NCBI GenBank assembly: GCA_023333565.1
Contig: JAJKFH010002564.1
Location: 310,001 to 374,000, forward strand
Direction of reading: 5' to 3'
Length of the DNA: 64,000 nucleotides
DNA from: Puffinus mauretanicus
Lineage: Eukaryota > Chordata > Aves > Procellariiformes > Procellariidae
Part shown: positions 52,149-63,605 of the stretch, piece by piece
Layout: each line of letters starts with the position of its first letter
Position numbering within the stretch: position 1 is the first letter of the stretch
Notes under the pieces: model-generated
What the model was told of the DNA's origin: nothing
The model's database searches: none
What the model saw: the letters and a program-made list of their open reading frames with translations, nothing else
Program-made: the position numbers and the translations under genes

Positions 52149-52212
52149 CTATACATAATATATATGGAACCTTAACTGTCCTATACATAGTATACTCAGA
52201 ACCTTAACTGGC
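52149..52212. repeat. Imperfect 32-bp tandem duplication
   Basis: Two adjacent 32-bp units beginning CTATACATA and ending GAACCTTAACTG(T/G)C share most positions. A local duplication without visible function. Confidence 0.75.
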
Positions 52213-55200
52213 CTCTATTTCAGAGATTAAATGGGTCCTACCTGCTGGGAATCAAAAAAGTGAATTCTGCTGTCTGAATCTGTTCATATCCAACATACTG
52301 TGTTGTCTTCCCTCAGATACGTGAACAAGTCCTAGAGAAAGCGCCTTGTCAGTGCCGTCTGAGCTCTCCAAAGCTAAGCCAAGAAATTATACCCTGTTCT
52401 TCCTTCAGCACTTGCACGCTCTTGTTTACACATTTGTAATACACAAATATAATTGCAAATTACATAGACATGCTCAAGCTACCCTGGACGGGCTTCTTCA
52501 GCCAATGGAACCCTATGGAGCCATAACCGCATTGTTATCAGGAACTACATTGATCGAGGTGTATCTTTACAGGCTGCACACTGCATTGTAGGCATGCACT
52601 GTGTTAAACGTACACATTCATTAGCATCACCTTTCATCTTTACTGGGAAATAACAACTGCAAGTAACTAGAGCAGTTTACATACCTAAATCTGTGATAAC
52701 TTTGTTTCCCTGTATAAAGGCATATTGGGAGGGGTAGAAAAAGTCAGGTTTTTAAAGACAAAAAACCCTTTGAAGCATTCTGATCTCAGAGATTAATATC
52801 TCATCTCCATCCCATGCAGGTTTTGACCAAATATTTGGAGGCTTTCCTAATGGGGGCCAATAATATTCCAGTTTATTCCATGTAGGTGGTTAGCTGTAGA
52901 GCTGTTTCCGAAATAGCTTGTAATGTATTTTTATAACTAATATTAAATAATTAAAGAGAAAGGGGTTGGGAGACACTTTCCTTTTTCTGAGAGGCAGTAT
53001 TGTTTTCATCAGGTGAAATTTATAAAAGATAGAATCTCAGTATCTAATCTTCAGCCTTCTCTCTCTAATATGATTTTAATGTCTTACATTCACCACTGTT
53101 TGCTCTAAGACCCTGGAGATGAATAAGGTGCAGGAAGCCTAAGGACGTGCCTCAGCATCAGTTGGCTCACAGACACCACTCACCATTTGATCAAAAAACA
53201 ACTTCTTGTAACTCAACTGAATTTACTACGGTCAATTAAATATGTTTTTAAAGTGACTCAGAATATCTTAGTGCAGAAGTAGTACAGTTGCATTCTATTT
53301 CATCTTTGTTGTAGTCTAGCTATGAACTGGCAAATTTGTACTGAAGAAAACATGGAAGATTCAAAATTCAAAAAAAATGCTTTCACTGAACTAAACAGTG
53401 CAAAAAGACTGCACTCTTAGTTTCAAATGAATGATTCTGGAATTACATCTCATAGAATGTCTTGCTTTGTTTGGAGGAAAAATACAAAGCAGTAGTGGTT
53501 TTCTTCATTTTTACTAAGGAACTTGAGAAAAATTCTGGCTTTGTAGATTTAACTGGATATTTTACCATTCATTTCGATGGAGCCTCTTTTTGACTGTAAG
53601 CCTGCTGTTTTTTGAAGTAAAATGGTTTTTTTCTAGTGTTATGTCTGAAATAAGATAGAAATGTCTGGAAATTGAAATTTCAGTTTTAATGTTTCTTTTA
53701 TGAAAAAAACTCTCAAAAGTTCTTTGTGAAGGGCTGCTACCAAATGAAGAAAAGGCATGTCATTTTCATTGCTTCATTCAGTTCATGCATCTTTGTAAAA
53801 AAATTGATTAGATGTACTCTTCTCCTAATTTGAGCCTAGTACTCCTTCTAAGCATTAAGGCAACAAATTTAACTCTCTCCTGATGATGAATTGCCAATTT
53901 GTTTAAAGATGTACTTTCCCCTTCCTTTTTCATGTTCAATGTGCAAAATTCTGTTTATTTCTCATACTCTGTTAATATCACACTTTTCAGAGATTTTAGT
54001 TTCCCACCAATATTTTTTACTTATATTTTATCTTTTGTTACTTGTTTTAATGAAGAGCATGTTAATTTTCTTTAATTGGATTTTGATGCACTGTATCAGT
54101 CTGATTCCAATAAATATCTTTCCTCTTCATGTAACAGTAGATTAAAAAAAAGATAATGTATAGACTTTTTCCCTGCTAGTCAATGACTTGTTGTGTAATG
54201 TGTCTTAACACTAGAAACACTGAAAAATAAATGTGAATTTCCATTAATCCACATGCAAAATGACTTAAAACAGGGGAAAGGATACATTTTAAGATGCAGT
54301 ATGATTTTTTCTAAGTTATGCAACTCCTACTGTTATAAAGTTCAGATGCATTTTTAATGCCTGAAATTAAACAACGGTTCACTGCAAGCTTCCATTCGAA
54401 GGTTTACCAGAAAGAAAGAATGCATGGTTTTTTGTTCTTTTCATCTCAGATACAGAACTAAATCAGGTTGTGTTTTAACTAACTAAGAGAAAGCATGACC
54501 TGGTTGTTATGGTTACCTGTCTGTGTTAGACCTATCACTGACTGAACCATTAAGAGTAATTCTACTAATATACAAATGGACTTGACTACCCTTTATGTTA
54601 ATTTAGTAATACGAAAAAACATAAAGATGAGTGGAGTCTTACATTACACCTAATTATTGCCCTTTTCATACTGACAGATTGTTGTTTATAATAACAATGG
54701 AGCGGTACATATATCTTTATGTTCATCTTCACTGTTCTTATATTGATGTCCCAGAAAAATTGAAAGGCTTTAGAGTGAGTGGACCGAACACAGTAAGGGT
54801 ATGATCTTAGTATGCATAATATGTAGTGTGTTGCCGTTTTGTTCTGCAGCAAACAGTTGCTCCTTCTTCTACAGCAAGAAGCAGAGTGCCTTAAAATAAA
54901 TTCATATAAAAGAAAAAATAATATAGAACATCACCAATTAATTTCATTGACCTTCTGGTATTCACATTAAAAAAATTCACTTTTTAAAATATATATCTTC
55001 AAAATTTGGCTTGCAGTAATTAAGACAACTTAAAAGTGCTTCTCCTCATCTGTATCTTTTATTCCATTACTAACAGAAAATCTGGCAGTAACAGAAATAT
55101 AAAACCAAATTATTCTTGAGATAAGTAGCTTATGTAATAGTGAATCATTAACTGCATCTCTTTCCAAAACTTCTTACAGTCTTGAATCCTTCTGTGGAGT

Positions 55201-58200
55201 ACAGTCTGAAAAATGTTCACAGCATTCAATTTTTTCATTGGAATTTGCTGGGTAGAATTAGCATAGCACAAAATATAGGCATGTGGGGGTGAAAAAAAAG
55301 GTATCATGTCATTCAGGCTCCATTCCTTCCCCTATATGAAGGAGAACTCCATTAACCACATGGTCTACCGAAAAAGGCAACATCCTCAAATAAAATTTAT
55401 GAGCTGCTAGTCATCAGGTTAAGAGCTATGGGTGTGTAAAGGTTGAGATTGCTTAATTAAACTGGAAAGGAAAAATACCTTCCATAAGATCAAGAAGAAG
55501 GAAGGAAAAGCTTAACTGGGACTTTTTCTGGTCCCCACTCCTAACTGAGAAGCAACCTAACAGCAAAACAAGTAGGATATCAGGAGGCAGAGTTCCCACT
55601 GCCTGACTTTCAAGCTAAAGCACCCTTTTCCTTTCCTTTGCCCTGTACTGGAGGTATTGCTGAAACTGTGGGCTTCAGCTGGGGGTCACATCATTGCTCA
55701 TACCAAGCCTATTCACAAACAGTTTGCTCAAAGGCATACATTCTCTCTGGACCAGGTATGGGCTTATTTATCGAATTGGCCATGACACAATATGAAGTAT
55801 TTATTAACTTTAATCTCCTATGCTAGCTTTGTCCTGGCTGGAGTGGCACTGTTTTATCCAGAGTGAAGCCTGACAGGTCAAAATTTAGCTATCCCATTGA
55901 GAGAAATAAATTTGAAAATGGTAAATTGTGCCTAGTGCTCTAGGTTGTGTGACCAGAGGTTTTCCTAGTTTTTATCCTCCATAACCTGGGGGATTTATTG
56001 TGCTGTTGAATAGTGGCCTTACAAACTGATGGTTTTCAGCCCCAATCCCAGCTCTGACTCAAGAAACGCTTCTTTTCAAAAAATTCAATCATGGATCGTA
56101 ACTTTATCTCAGAAACTCTTAACTAAATCTAGCTTTAAGCTATGGTTAAACCCAGTCTGGTGGTCAGATCACCTCTCTGCAAAATGGGTGTCGTCTGTCC
56201 AGTAGTGGCAGGCACAGCCTACTGTTTCTCTGCTGGATAGCACTGATGGTTATTTTGCTTCTGCCTACCAGTAGGAAAGTAGAAGACACATTATTATCAT
56301 CCTAGCAGCTTTCAAAGGATAGTGGCTAAATATAGACACGTACCAGATAACCTGTGAGGTTCTTAGGGACAATTTTCTGTTCTAGCATGATTGTCTATAA
56401 AGCCAAGGCACATAACTGAGGTAAGTAGGAAGTATATATATTTGAAGAATCAATCAGAAGGATATTTTTTAACAATATTTGGGAAAATTTTGTATTTGAA
56501 ATTCCAGAAGATCTTTACAATAGGGCTTATTACAAATAGTTCTAAGAATATGGTTGGTTCACTCTTGGAAAGAGGACATTGGTTCCTCATAACCAGTAAT
56601 AGCTAAATAGCTTACATTTTCAGTGCATTCTAAGTCTGAGCATTGAACAGATGTCCCCCCTGCTGAACGGGTCTGTATGACTGTTTGAACAGGGGTCATT
56701 AAGCCTGGATCACCAGACTGTACTGTAGATCTGTGTAGCATCCTCTGTGCACCTATGATTCACATCTGTGAGCACGGTAAGGACAAAATTATTTAAGCTT
56801 GTTAATTCACAAGGGTTAGAAATTTGAGTTCATAAGAAAACAGGAGCCCTGTTTTACAAACTGACAGCGTGACGCCTCCTTCCAAGGACATTAGCACTAA
56901 AGCACACTCATTAGCTCAGAACAAACAGCAGATGGCCCTTGGAGTGTGGGATGCTTATTTGGAAACAAATTGTGAGCAGGGATACAGAAAATCAACAGTT
57001 TTTATCCAAATAAAAATGTACAGGGCCAAAGAAACAGCTGGTATAAACTGGCATATCTTCACTGAAGTAAATTCAGGAAGACACTCCCATTTCTATTAGT
57101 GGAGCCCTGGACACCAGAGCTTTCCAGGATCAGGAAAGGTTGCAATTGGAAGAGGGCTCAGGAGGAAGGGAGTATAGGCATAAATTGAACAAAAAAGCCC
57201 TAAACAAGCAAGTTGCAAGCTATGCTCTGGAATACTTTCCAATCAAATTAATTTTAGATGATTAATCAAAAAAAGTTTTGTTTTCATTGGAAAACATTAA
57301 ACCACTTAAGTCTCATTTTGTCCCTTTAAAATGTGGGAAGTTTTATGTGAGTGATACATGAAAATATATTTCTGGCAACTCATTTTGAAATTTAAATTCC
57401 AAACTTTTCAATTCAAAATGTCAAAATTAGGAAACAGGGCTTTATATACAAGTACAATTTCAGGGAACTTAATCTACTTTTGGAATGTTTAGATTCAACA
57501 GCTGAAAAAAATCCAACAAACCTTAAAAATAACTTTTAAATATCCTTTACTTTCCCATTTATAAGGAATATATAGCATTTTTCTTCTGATTCATAAAACC
57601 TGATAAGGCATCAGATGCTATGTAAAAACAAAATATGAAATGAGTGGTCAAAGGACGTATTTTCAATGTTTAGATAGTGTCAAAAGAAAACTTATATAAA
57701 AACTCTGTCAAGAACTTGAAACAAACCAAAGTGTTGATGAGATCAGCTTTAATTACTGTTAATTTTTTTCAGAGGGAATTGGTGGCTTTTTGATTAGTTG
57801 AAGCTATTAAATGGCCCATGATATTTCATGTTCCAGCTCCCACTTCTATAATGCTTCAGTGTACCTTTCCAACATTCCAATCATGACAGGCTCTTTGCAA
57901 AGTAAGCAATGTGGCTCTCTGAAGATGAGGTGATGGTTCTCACAAAGGACAACTTCTGAGCTTTCAGTAAGAAATAATGGTCTGATACTTTAGTGCTTCA
58001 GCAATACAGAAACAAGTAAAAAATCAGTAAGAACATAGAGCTTTTATCCAAGGAAGTGATTGATAGATCTGGGGCAGGATGTCACATAGCTTAATATGTT
58101 CTGCAACCTGTCAGAGTGCTTATTTCATTCCTCACTACTTTTCCAACAGTTGGATCATATTTTCAGCCTTATGAACTAAGAAGTTTTTCCCTTCTAAGTT

Positions 58201-60459
58201 TTTATTATATTAACTTAAGTTTTACAGCTTGATAAGTATCCTTTTCTGCTAAGATTTTGGTTTCTTATTAAATTTATTTTCTTGAAACAAAATTCTAAGG
58301 TATGGGATCTTTTTACAATCCATATAACTAATAGATTAGGAGCTGAAAATTATTCATTTAAATGTTCTGTGTTTTCTATTGTACAATATTTACATAACAT
58401 TTATTAAAACAAATAAAAATGTTTTGGACTACTAAAATTACATTGCAATGTCTCCAGAAGGGCCAAATGTGGAAATGAAAAAGTCATATAACATATGTCT
58501 ATGACATCTGCCATGCATTTTTATTACGTTTATCTCCTCAAAGATGTATTTGAGTAAGTAGGATACGGATTGGCATTCAAATTACTTATGCAGTGTTTGT
58601 TGTGTTATTTATACTATATTAACAATTTTTAATAATGTATTCTGTATGTCTCATCAGTGATGTTTATTACTGAAGATTCATAAGCTGCTACAGCATTATC
58701 AAAATATCTGAAGAAATAACCTTCTGAGAAACTCTTCTGCATTATTTACAGGCAATTCTAACAAAATGAGAGACTTGACATAATCTTATTGGTGTTTTCT
58801 GGTACTAGCAGTGGGAAACCTAAATTTGATTAGTTTTGCATCTGAAAACCAGAAGACGATGTTTCTTTTACTGAAAATATCAGTCCATTTGACTAGGTGT
58901 TGGAAAGTAAAATTGACGTGGAACAAGCTAATAAGTTAACGACGTTGGAAGTCACTTCTACGATCTCAAAAAAGCATTCTAGACTACTCAGTCAAAAATC
59001 TTTCAATTCCTTCAATTTTCTCAGCTATTTAGAAAAATACAAATCTATTTACTTTTATCTCTCTTTAAAAATAAAAAGAATCAGAATGTTCACATGATCT
59101 AGTGATGCTTAGAAAGAAATATTGGATATGATTTATCAATATTCTCTAGGTCACATCTAATAATCTATCCTGCCTCAAAGCAAAGCAATATTCTGAACCG
59201 AAACAAAAATATCCCAGTGTTAAAGATTTAGAAGAACATCTGTAAGAATGTGGACAACTTATTAGCTATTCTGCACATTTGATACGAGCACTATGAAATA
59301 TCCACCAACCGCCAGATTCCCTTCCTTTGTACTAAATTTCACTCTGGGTTAACTCTAAAAAAAAGCTAAGATCAAAGACTACATTAATTTCATATTGTTT
59401 TTAGCTGCAACACAGAGAGAAAAAGGCCGGTTCTTCTAAGAGGAAAGGACTAATCGTCTGAAAAGAAGTACCAGTACTTATTCAGTGTATTTATTAATGA
59501 CATGGAAAATGTTGAGCAATGAGGTGACAAAAACTGCAAAGTCTATGAAATAATTTCAGTTTTTAATTTTATGAAGCACTTCAGAATGATTTAACCAAAC
59601 TAGGTATTTAGGCAATGTGGTGACAGGTGTCAGTACAGGAGAGAGGATAGAAGTGGACATTAAGAGCTTTTCAAACTACATGAGAATAGCTAACAGTAGA
59701 GACTATCCTGTCTCAGCTCTAGTAATACCCCTGTGCTAGCTGTACCACTTCCCTACCACAGCGGGAGGGATCTATGTTTTAAGCCTTCTTTTCCACAGGT
59801 TTGTATTACAAAGCAGTCACAGGACAGTTTTTGATCTGTTCTTCTTATGAACTCCTACTAGACTGAGGGGAACTGAGTCCTACCAACAGATAACTGGTTC
59901 ACTTTTTGTTACTTAAACATTTTGACATTGTTTTTCCTCTTTACTGTGCAAGGTTCTGGAAATATAAAATCTGCTTAAGAGACAGATTTGCCTGTGAATG
60001 ATTACAGTTGTTTGATCGATGTCGAGGACTACACTCCTTATCTGGTAGACAAAAAATAGACCCTTCAGCTGGAATTTGGAAGATCTCTGAAGCTGTAATG
60101 AGACCAAATGATTTTGATATTAGCAAAAGTAGGGTTATTCTATCCTAATTATATGATACAGACCAGTATATCTATAAATTCCTGTGGAACTTTTGGTTCC
60201 TGCTCTCTACTGAATTGCCTTCCATAAACTACCATGTGAGAAATTATTGCAAGACCATGTTCAATTCTGCTGTTGAGGGTAAATTTCTTTCATGGCTACA
60301 AAGTAGATAAAACACTTCTCATAAGAGTCAAAACTGTATAAACCAATGTTCTCTGTTCCCATATGTAGAGATTTTGTATAAGGATATGTATATGTATTTT
60401 TCCCTTTTATTTTTCATCCTATGAAATGAGATTTTTAAGATTAATCCAAAGAAACCTAA

Positions 60460-60922
60460 GAGGGAAGACAAGCAGCGACTCAATGTGAGTGATAAAGCAA
60501 GCTTCAACTTTATTGCAGAATCCTACATGTATTTATGCACTAAGTTCTACTTTATGCACACTTGTCACACAATTATTGGCTTAGCTCTACAAACTACTTA
60601 TGATTATTGGTTTAGCTCTACAAACTACATTACCATACCCCTCCTACTTGGCTACTGCTACGTGGTCCAGGTGTCCATCCTGTTTTTCCTAGTGTTTTCT
60701 TCAAAGGTTGTTTTTCTGCACTGTGCAAGGTCAGTACGGCCTTCTTGTTCTCCTTTATCAGAATGACTCAGACTTTTCACAGAGGCCTAGTCTGGGAAAG
60801 TTTCGCTGCGGCCTAATCTGAGAGTATTTCACTGCGGCCTAGTCTGGCTAACTTATGTCAAAATTGAATCGCAAGGCTCCTCCATGGAGCCGTGACCGCG
60901 TTCCCTCAGCCATTCTGCAACA
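60460..60922 (-). mobile_element. 3' LTR of the endogenous provirus, U5 end clipped
   Basis: Same family as 12584-13056, with about seven differences (substitutions and single-base indels) over 460 bp. U3 starts with TG at 60922 immediately after the polypurine tract, which identifies it as the 3' LTR. The duplicated U3 unit (60572-60628), TATA-like box and AATAAA (60509-60514) are kept. The last ~11 bases of U5 seen in the solo LTR are missing: the match ends at 60460 and the flank has no CA terminus or CTGCCA-like duplication. A deletion after integration is the simplest reason. The 93-codon plus-strand frame is antisense. Confidence 0.93.
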
Positions 60923-60942
60923 ATTCCCCCTTTTTCTTTTTG
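60923..60942 (-). promoter_or_regulatory. Polypurine tract next to 3' LTR
   Basis: On the minus strand a run of A and G ending AAAAAGGGGGAAT abuts the TG of U3. It is the RNase H-resistant primer for plus-strand DNA synthesis and fixes the internal boundary of the LTR. Confidence 0.9.
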
Positions 60943-61105
60943 AACCACCAATACATTGTGGTTCATTCTTACAATATTATTTAAGATACAGTGATATGCT
61001 ATTTTTACTATAACTATAATTGCTAATAAAATGCCAAGCCAGCGCAATCCTTCTTTAAGCAATAATAAAAACCCAAGGAGACAATCCTCCAAATATAGAC
61101 TTAAA
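60923..61105 (-). pseudogene. env membrane anchor and tail, in a shifted frame
   Basis: Downstream of the main env frame, another phase encodes a strongly hydrophobic segment (WLGILLAIIVIVKIAYHC) followed by a short polar tail that reads across the polypurine tract into U3, as env tails often do. In a functional class II Env this is the membrane span. It is separated from the ectodomain by a frameshift around 61060-61085, close to the stop at 61055. I infer a single-base change in a T-rich stretch. Confidence 0.75.
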
Positions 61106-62269
61106 CCAATCATCAAAGGGACTGTCGCTCTTGGTAACCCTTTTTGTGTGGTCACGCAGCCACTGCAGTTGCTTCTGAATAGAGTAACCGTGATTCGTGA
61201 GATTAAAACAACACATACCATCTACATCTTCACAGCCATGTCCTTGTGCTAATAATAGAAAATCAATGGCTGCCCGATTTTGTAAAACAGCATGGCGTAA
61301 ACTGTCCATGTCTTGAGCCATTTCTGTCAAGATTTTAGTGGTCACGTTAGCTTGTTTCACTGACCAGCATGCTAACTTCTTGAATTGGGCCAGCGCTTGC
61401 GCTGTGCCTATGCTGGGCACTAGGGAAGCAAATACATTGGCTGTGGTCGACCATAATTCTACATTATCGTTACAATCTGCTCGCATTTGATGTATAGATC
61501 TTTTGTGTCGATGTGTCGCTACTGTAGTTATATTGAGCCAACCTTGTTGGCTAACTGTGAGCAGAGTTAATTTACCTACATAACAAGGCCCTCCAAAGGC
61601 TTTCTTTGGAATGCCAGGCCATGCTCGATCCCCACAGATCAAAAAATATCCGGGGGGAAGAGCTTTGGCCGTATTGTTGTTCCACAAAGAGTTATTAGTC
61701 CCATGCATACTCCATCCATAAGCACTGAGTATTTCGGTAGCATTATAATTCCCACAATGTTGGTTTACTTCAAATCCTCTCGTAAAAGGAGAAACAACAG
61801 TCCAACCGGTGGTATTAACAAAAGGGTTGCTATCATCAATGCGGCTGTCTCTGCCCATCAGTGACAGAAAGGTCTGGGCTTGTGCAGCAAAGCGGCTAAA
61901 TTTGCCAAACACAAAACACGTCTGAGTAGTAACGTTATCAGTTGCATTCCCAATTTTCTCTGACCCCAAAAGGTCAACTTCTTGGGGGTCCCAAGGAAGA
62001 GTGTGATTTAGGGCTCTTATTAGTTGTACCGAGCAATTTGCTGCAGTAACATTCACACAATTAACTGTTACAGATGTCCAATTATAAAAATCACTGGCAA
62101 TAATTTCAGGAAAGCCTATCAAACATGTTTTAAAGGGTTCAGCTGCTGTAGCTGAACTCAGGCAAAAGTCTGTCGTCCCAATTTTATTCGCCCACGCCAC
62201 CCACAAGTTCGCACGGTTGGGCAGCGGCATCGCTGGGACCAGTACGGGTAGAGTTACGCTGATCATCAT
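61055..62269 (-). pseudogene. env, alpharetrovirus-like envelope, anchor lost by frameshift
   Basis: Open for about 404 codons from the first ATG (62269); the frame opens slightly upstream and the natural start may come from a spliced gag leader. Numbering from the leading codon at 62275: hydrophobic signal within 1-20, a surface subunit with about nine N-glycosylation sequons, furin-type site RHKR at 256-259, then the transmembrane subunit. C268 and C303 flank an internal fusion loop as in avian alpharetroviruses, a heptad-rich helix follows, then the conserved LQNRAAIDFLLL segment (331-342) and CX6CC (C348, C355, C356), which links to the surface subunit by disulfide. The frame ends at 61055 before the membrane span. 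The surface subunit, about 260 residues, is shorter than that of exogenous ALV. It is broken only at the C-terminus, so a secreted product is conceivable. Confidence 0.9.
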
Positions 62270-62372
62270 CAGCAACGGCAGCTTTGGTCCAGCGGCTTGG
62301 AATCCACTTCAGCCCTATCATCCTTATTTTCTTTAGGATTGCTATGCACCCATGCTGGTGGTTCGTCCTGAT

Positions 62373-62385
62373 CTACAAAAATACA
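62373..62385 (-). promoter_or_regulatory. Possible env splice acceptor
   Basis: On the minus strand a T-rich run ends TTTTTGTAG just upstream of the env frame and after the integrase core. Position and sequence fit the acceptor for the spliced env mRNA. The donor would lie in the 5' leader outside the window. Confidence 0.4.
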
Positions 62386-62393
62386 TAGATGAT

Positions 62394-62910
62394 TTAACAC
62401 AAAAGAGTCTTAGCAAGTCTTTCTTGTACATCTGAAATTTCCCTAAATTTTTGCAAATATTGTTTCAGCGTTTGATGTGCCCTTTCAATAATAGCTTGTC
62501 CCGTGGGTGAGTGTGGAATACCAGTAGTATGACGCACTCCCCACATTTGGCAAAAACGTTTCATCTTGACGCTTACGTATGCAGGGCCATTGTCAGTTCT
62601 TAACGTCTGTGGCACTCCCATGACTGCAAAACAACTAGTCAAATGTCGCACTACGTGGAGCGCTCGCTCTCCTGTCTGTGCCGTGGCCCATATAAATTTG
62701 CTATAGGTGTCAATCGTAACATGTACATATTTCAATCTGTCAAAGTCAGCAACGTGAGTCACATCCATTTACCACAATTCTCTGGCCTCGAGTCCTCTGG
62801 GATTCACTCCGATACCGAGACCAGGCCCATGGTGGCTACACGTAGGACTGTCCCGCACAATCCCCTTGGCTTCAGGACGAGTTTGTATACTGAAACGAGG
62901 GAGGAATTTG
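62394..62910 (-). pseudogene. pol integrase, damaged
   Basis: The catalytic core (124 codons from Met at 62768) has the full DDE triad: D2 in MDVTHV, D59 in TDNGPAY, E95 in GQAIIERAH, with the standard 35-residue D-E spacing. The wording is betaretrovirus/class II-like. Directly before it a TAA stop (62771-62769) interrupts the frame, which otherwise continues upstream to about 62910 into the zinc-binding N-terminal domain. There the first Cys of the expected CxxC appears as Ser (DSPTC). At 62394 the frame ends by a frameshift, matching sequence continuing in another phase (LNHLC). Most of the C-terminal DNA-binding domain seems missing, although a WIPSRW remnant lies near 62300 in a third phase. 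Non-functional. Confidence 0.88.
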
Positions 62911-62970
62911 GCAAGTTATCATTACTCTTGTTGTCAATGGCAGTCACGGAGTTCATTCCCTGTTGTCCCT

Positions 62971-62992
62971 TCATCTCCCCCTTTTTCTTTTG
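62971..62992 (-). promoter_or_regulatory. Second polypurine-tract-like sequence
   Basis: On the minus strand AAAAGAAAAAGGGGGAGATGA is nearly the same as the true tract at 60923-60942 but lies upstream of integrase, where none is expected in a normal genome. What follows it does not match the LTR family. It may be the 3' end of a second retrovirus joined to the integrase-env segment, with only about 60-80 bp of U3 kept. Confidence 0.5.
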
Positions 62993-62999
62993 CCATTGA

Positions 63000-63228
63000 C
63001 ATATAACAGCAAAAGGTGATTCTTCGGTGTTACAGATAAGCAAAGAAAGTGGCAATTCAAGGATCCTTCTTGCGGTCACACGTACAATGCAAACACTCAG
63101 TCACACAAACGAACTCATTACACTTCTCACTCACACCACAAACTGTACCAATTAGAATAATAATCAAGCTCACAGATAACATAAATCGTTAACCATAAAC
63201 CGTTTGCCACAAGTCCACACAGATCAGT
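63000..63228 (-). other. Non-coding retroviral segment of unclear origin
   Basis: Between the orphan membrane anchor and the second polypurine-like tract. Stops occur in all minus frames. Its position between an Env tail and a polypurine tract fits the 3' untranslated region of a class II retrovirus. Confidence 0.35.
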
Positions 63229-63335
63229 TTAAACCATAATACACGGTACCAGGATTTTACAACAGATGACCATAATTATGGCAATACCACATACAAGTCC
63301 TATCACTACAGTTAGGAGACCCCAAGGGCAATCGC
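63229..63335 (-). pseudogene. Orphan Env-like membrane anchor and tail
   Basis: About 35 codons ending in a stop at 63231-63229. The segment PWGLLTVVIGLVCGIAIIM is a long uncharged hydrophobic span followed by a short Cys-containing tail (VICCKIL...), as in the anchor and cytoplasmic tail of a class II Env. It is different from the anchor at about 61000-61080, so it is not a simple duplication. It joins, within a few bases and in another frame, the reverse transcriptase start at 63329-63397, as if a large deletion ran from the beginning of reverse transcriptase to the end of env. Confidence 0.5.
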
Positions 63336-63397
63336 TGTTCAGTCATGGGCCACTGGTCAACCCAAACACGGTCATTAGCAAGCCATGTTATGTGGAG
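63329..63397 (-). pseudogene. Reverse transcriptase N-terminal remnant
   Basis: About 23 codons with the spacing typical of retroviral reverse transcriptase starts: TWL, four residues, then WVDQWPMTEQRL. The match ends abruptly at about 63330. It is too short for any activity and is identified only by this motif. Confidence 0.55.
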
Positions 63398-63530
63398 GCA
63401 ACCCCCCACTGTCCGTCCAAAATAGCATCTCGAACAATTCCTCTCCATCGGCCGGGATGGGTAGCTGCGGTAGGTCCGGAGAAACAGGGTGGCAAATTGT
63501 CTCTCGAACCGGCGGTTGACCAAGGTTCTC

Positions 63531-63544
63531 TTTTTTTTTTTTTT
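63531..63544 (-). repeat. A14 homopolymer in gag
   Basis: Fourteen T on the plus strand (A on the coding strand). A site prone to length change by slippage, which would shift the gag frame. Confidence 0.9.
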
Positions 63545-63605
63545 CTGAGTCTCTGTAGTTAGGTCCTTTAGTTGTTGCACCGGAGGAATCATTGAAGAGT
63601 GGCAA

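Larger units (their letters stand above)
42809..60459. other. Long AT-rich block without recognisable genes
   Basis: About 17.6 kb in which no reading frame exceeds about 103 codons and none shows a domain. It contains a homopurine tract (44298-44335), a GC-richer patch (about 44490-44860), T14 (45824-45837) and A23 (47049-47071) runs, a tandem duplication (52149-52212) and a short stretch near 52500 resembling the provirus LTR. No other transposon was recognised. Confidence 0.55.
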
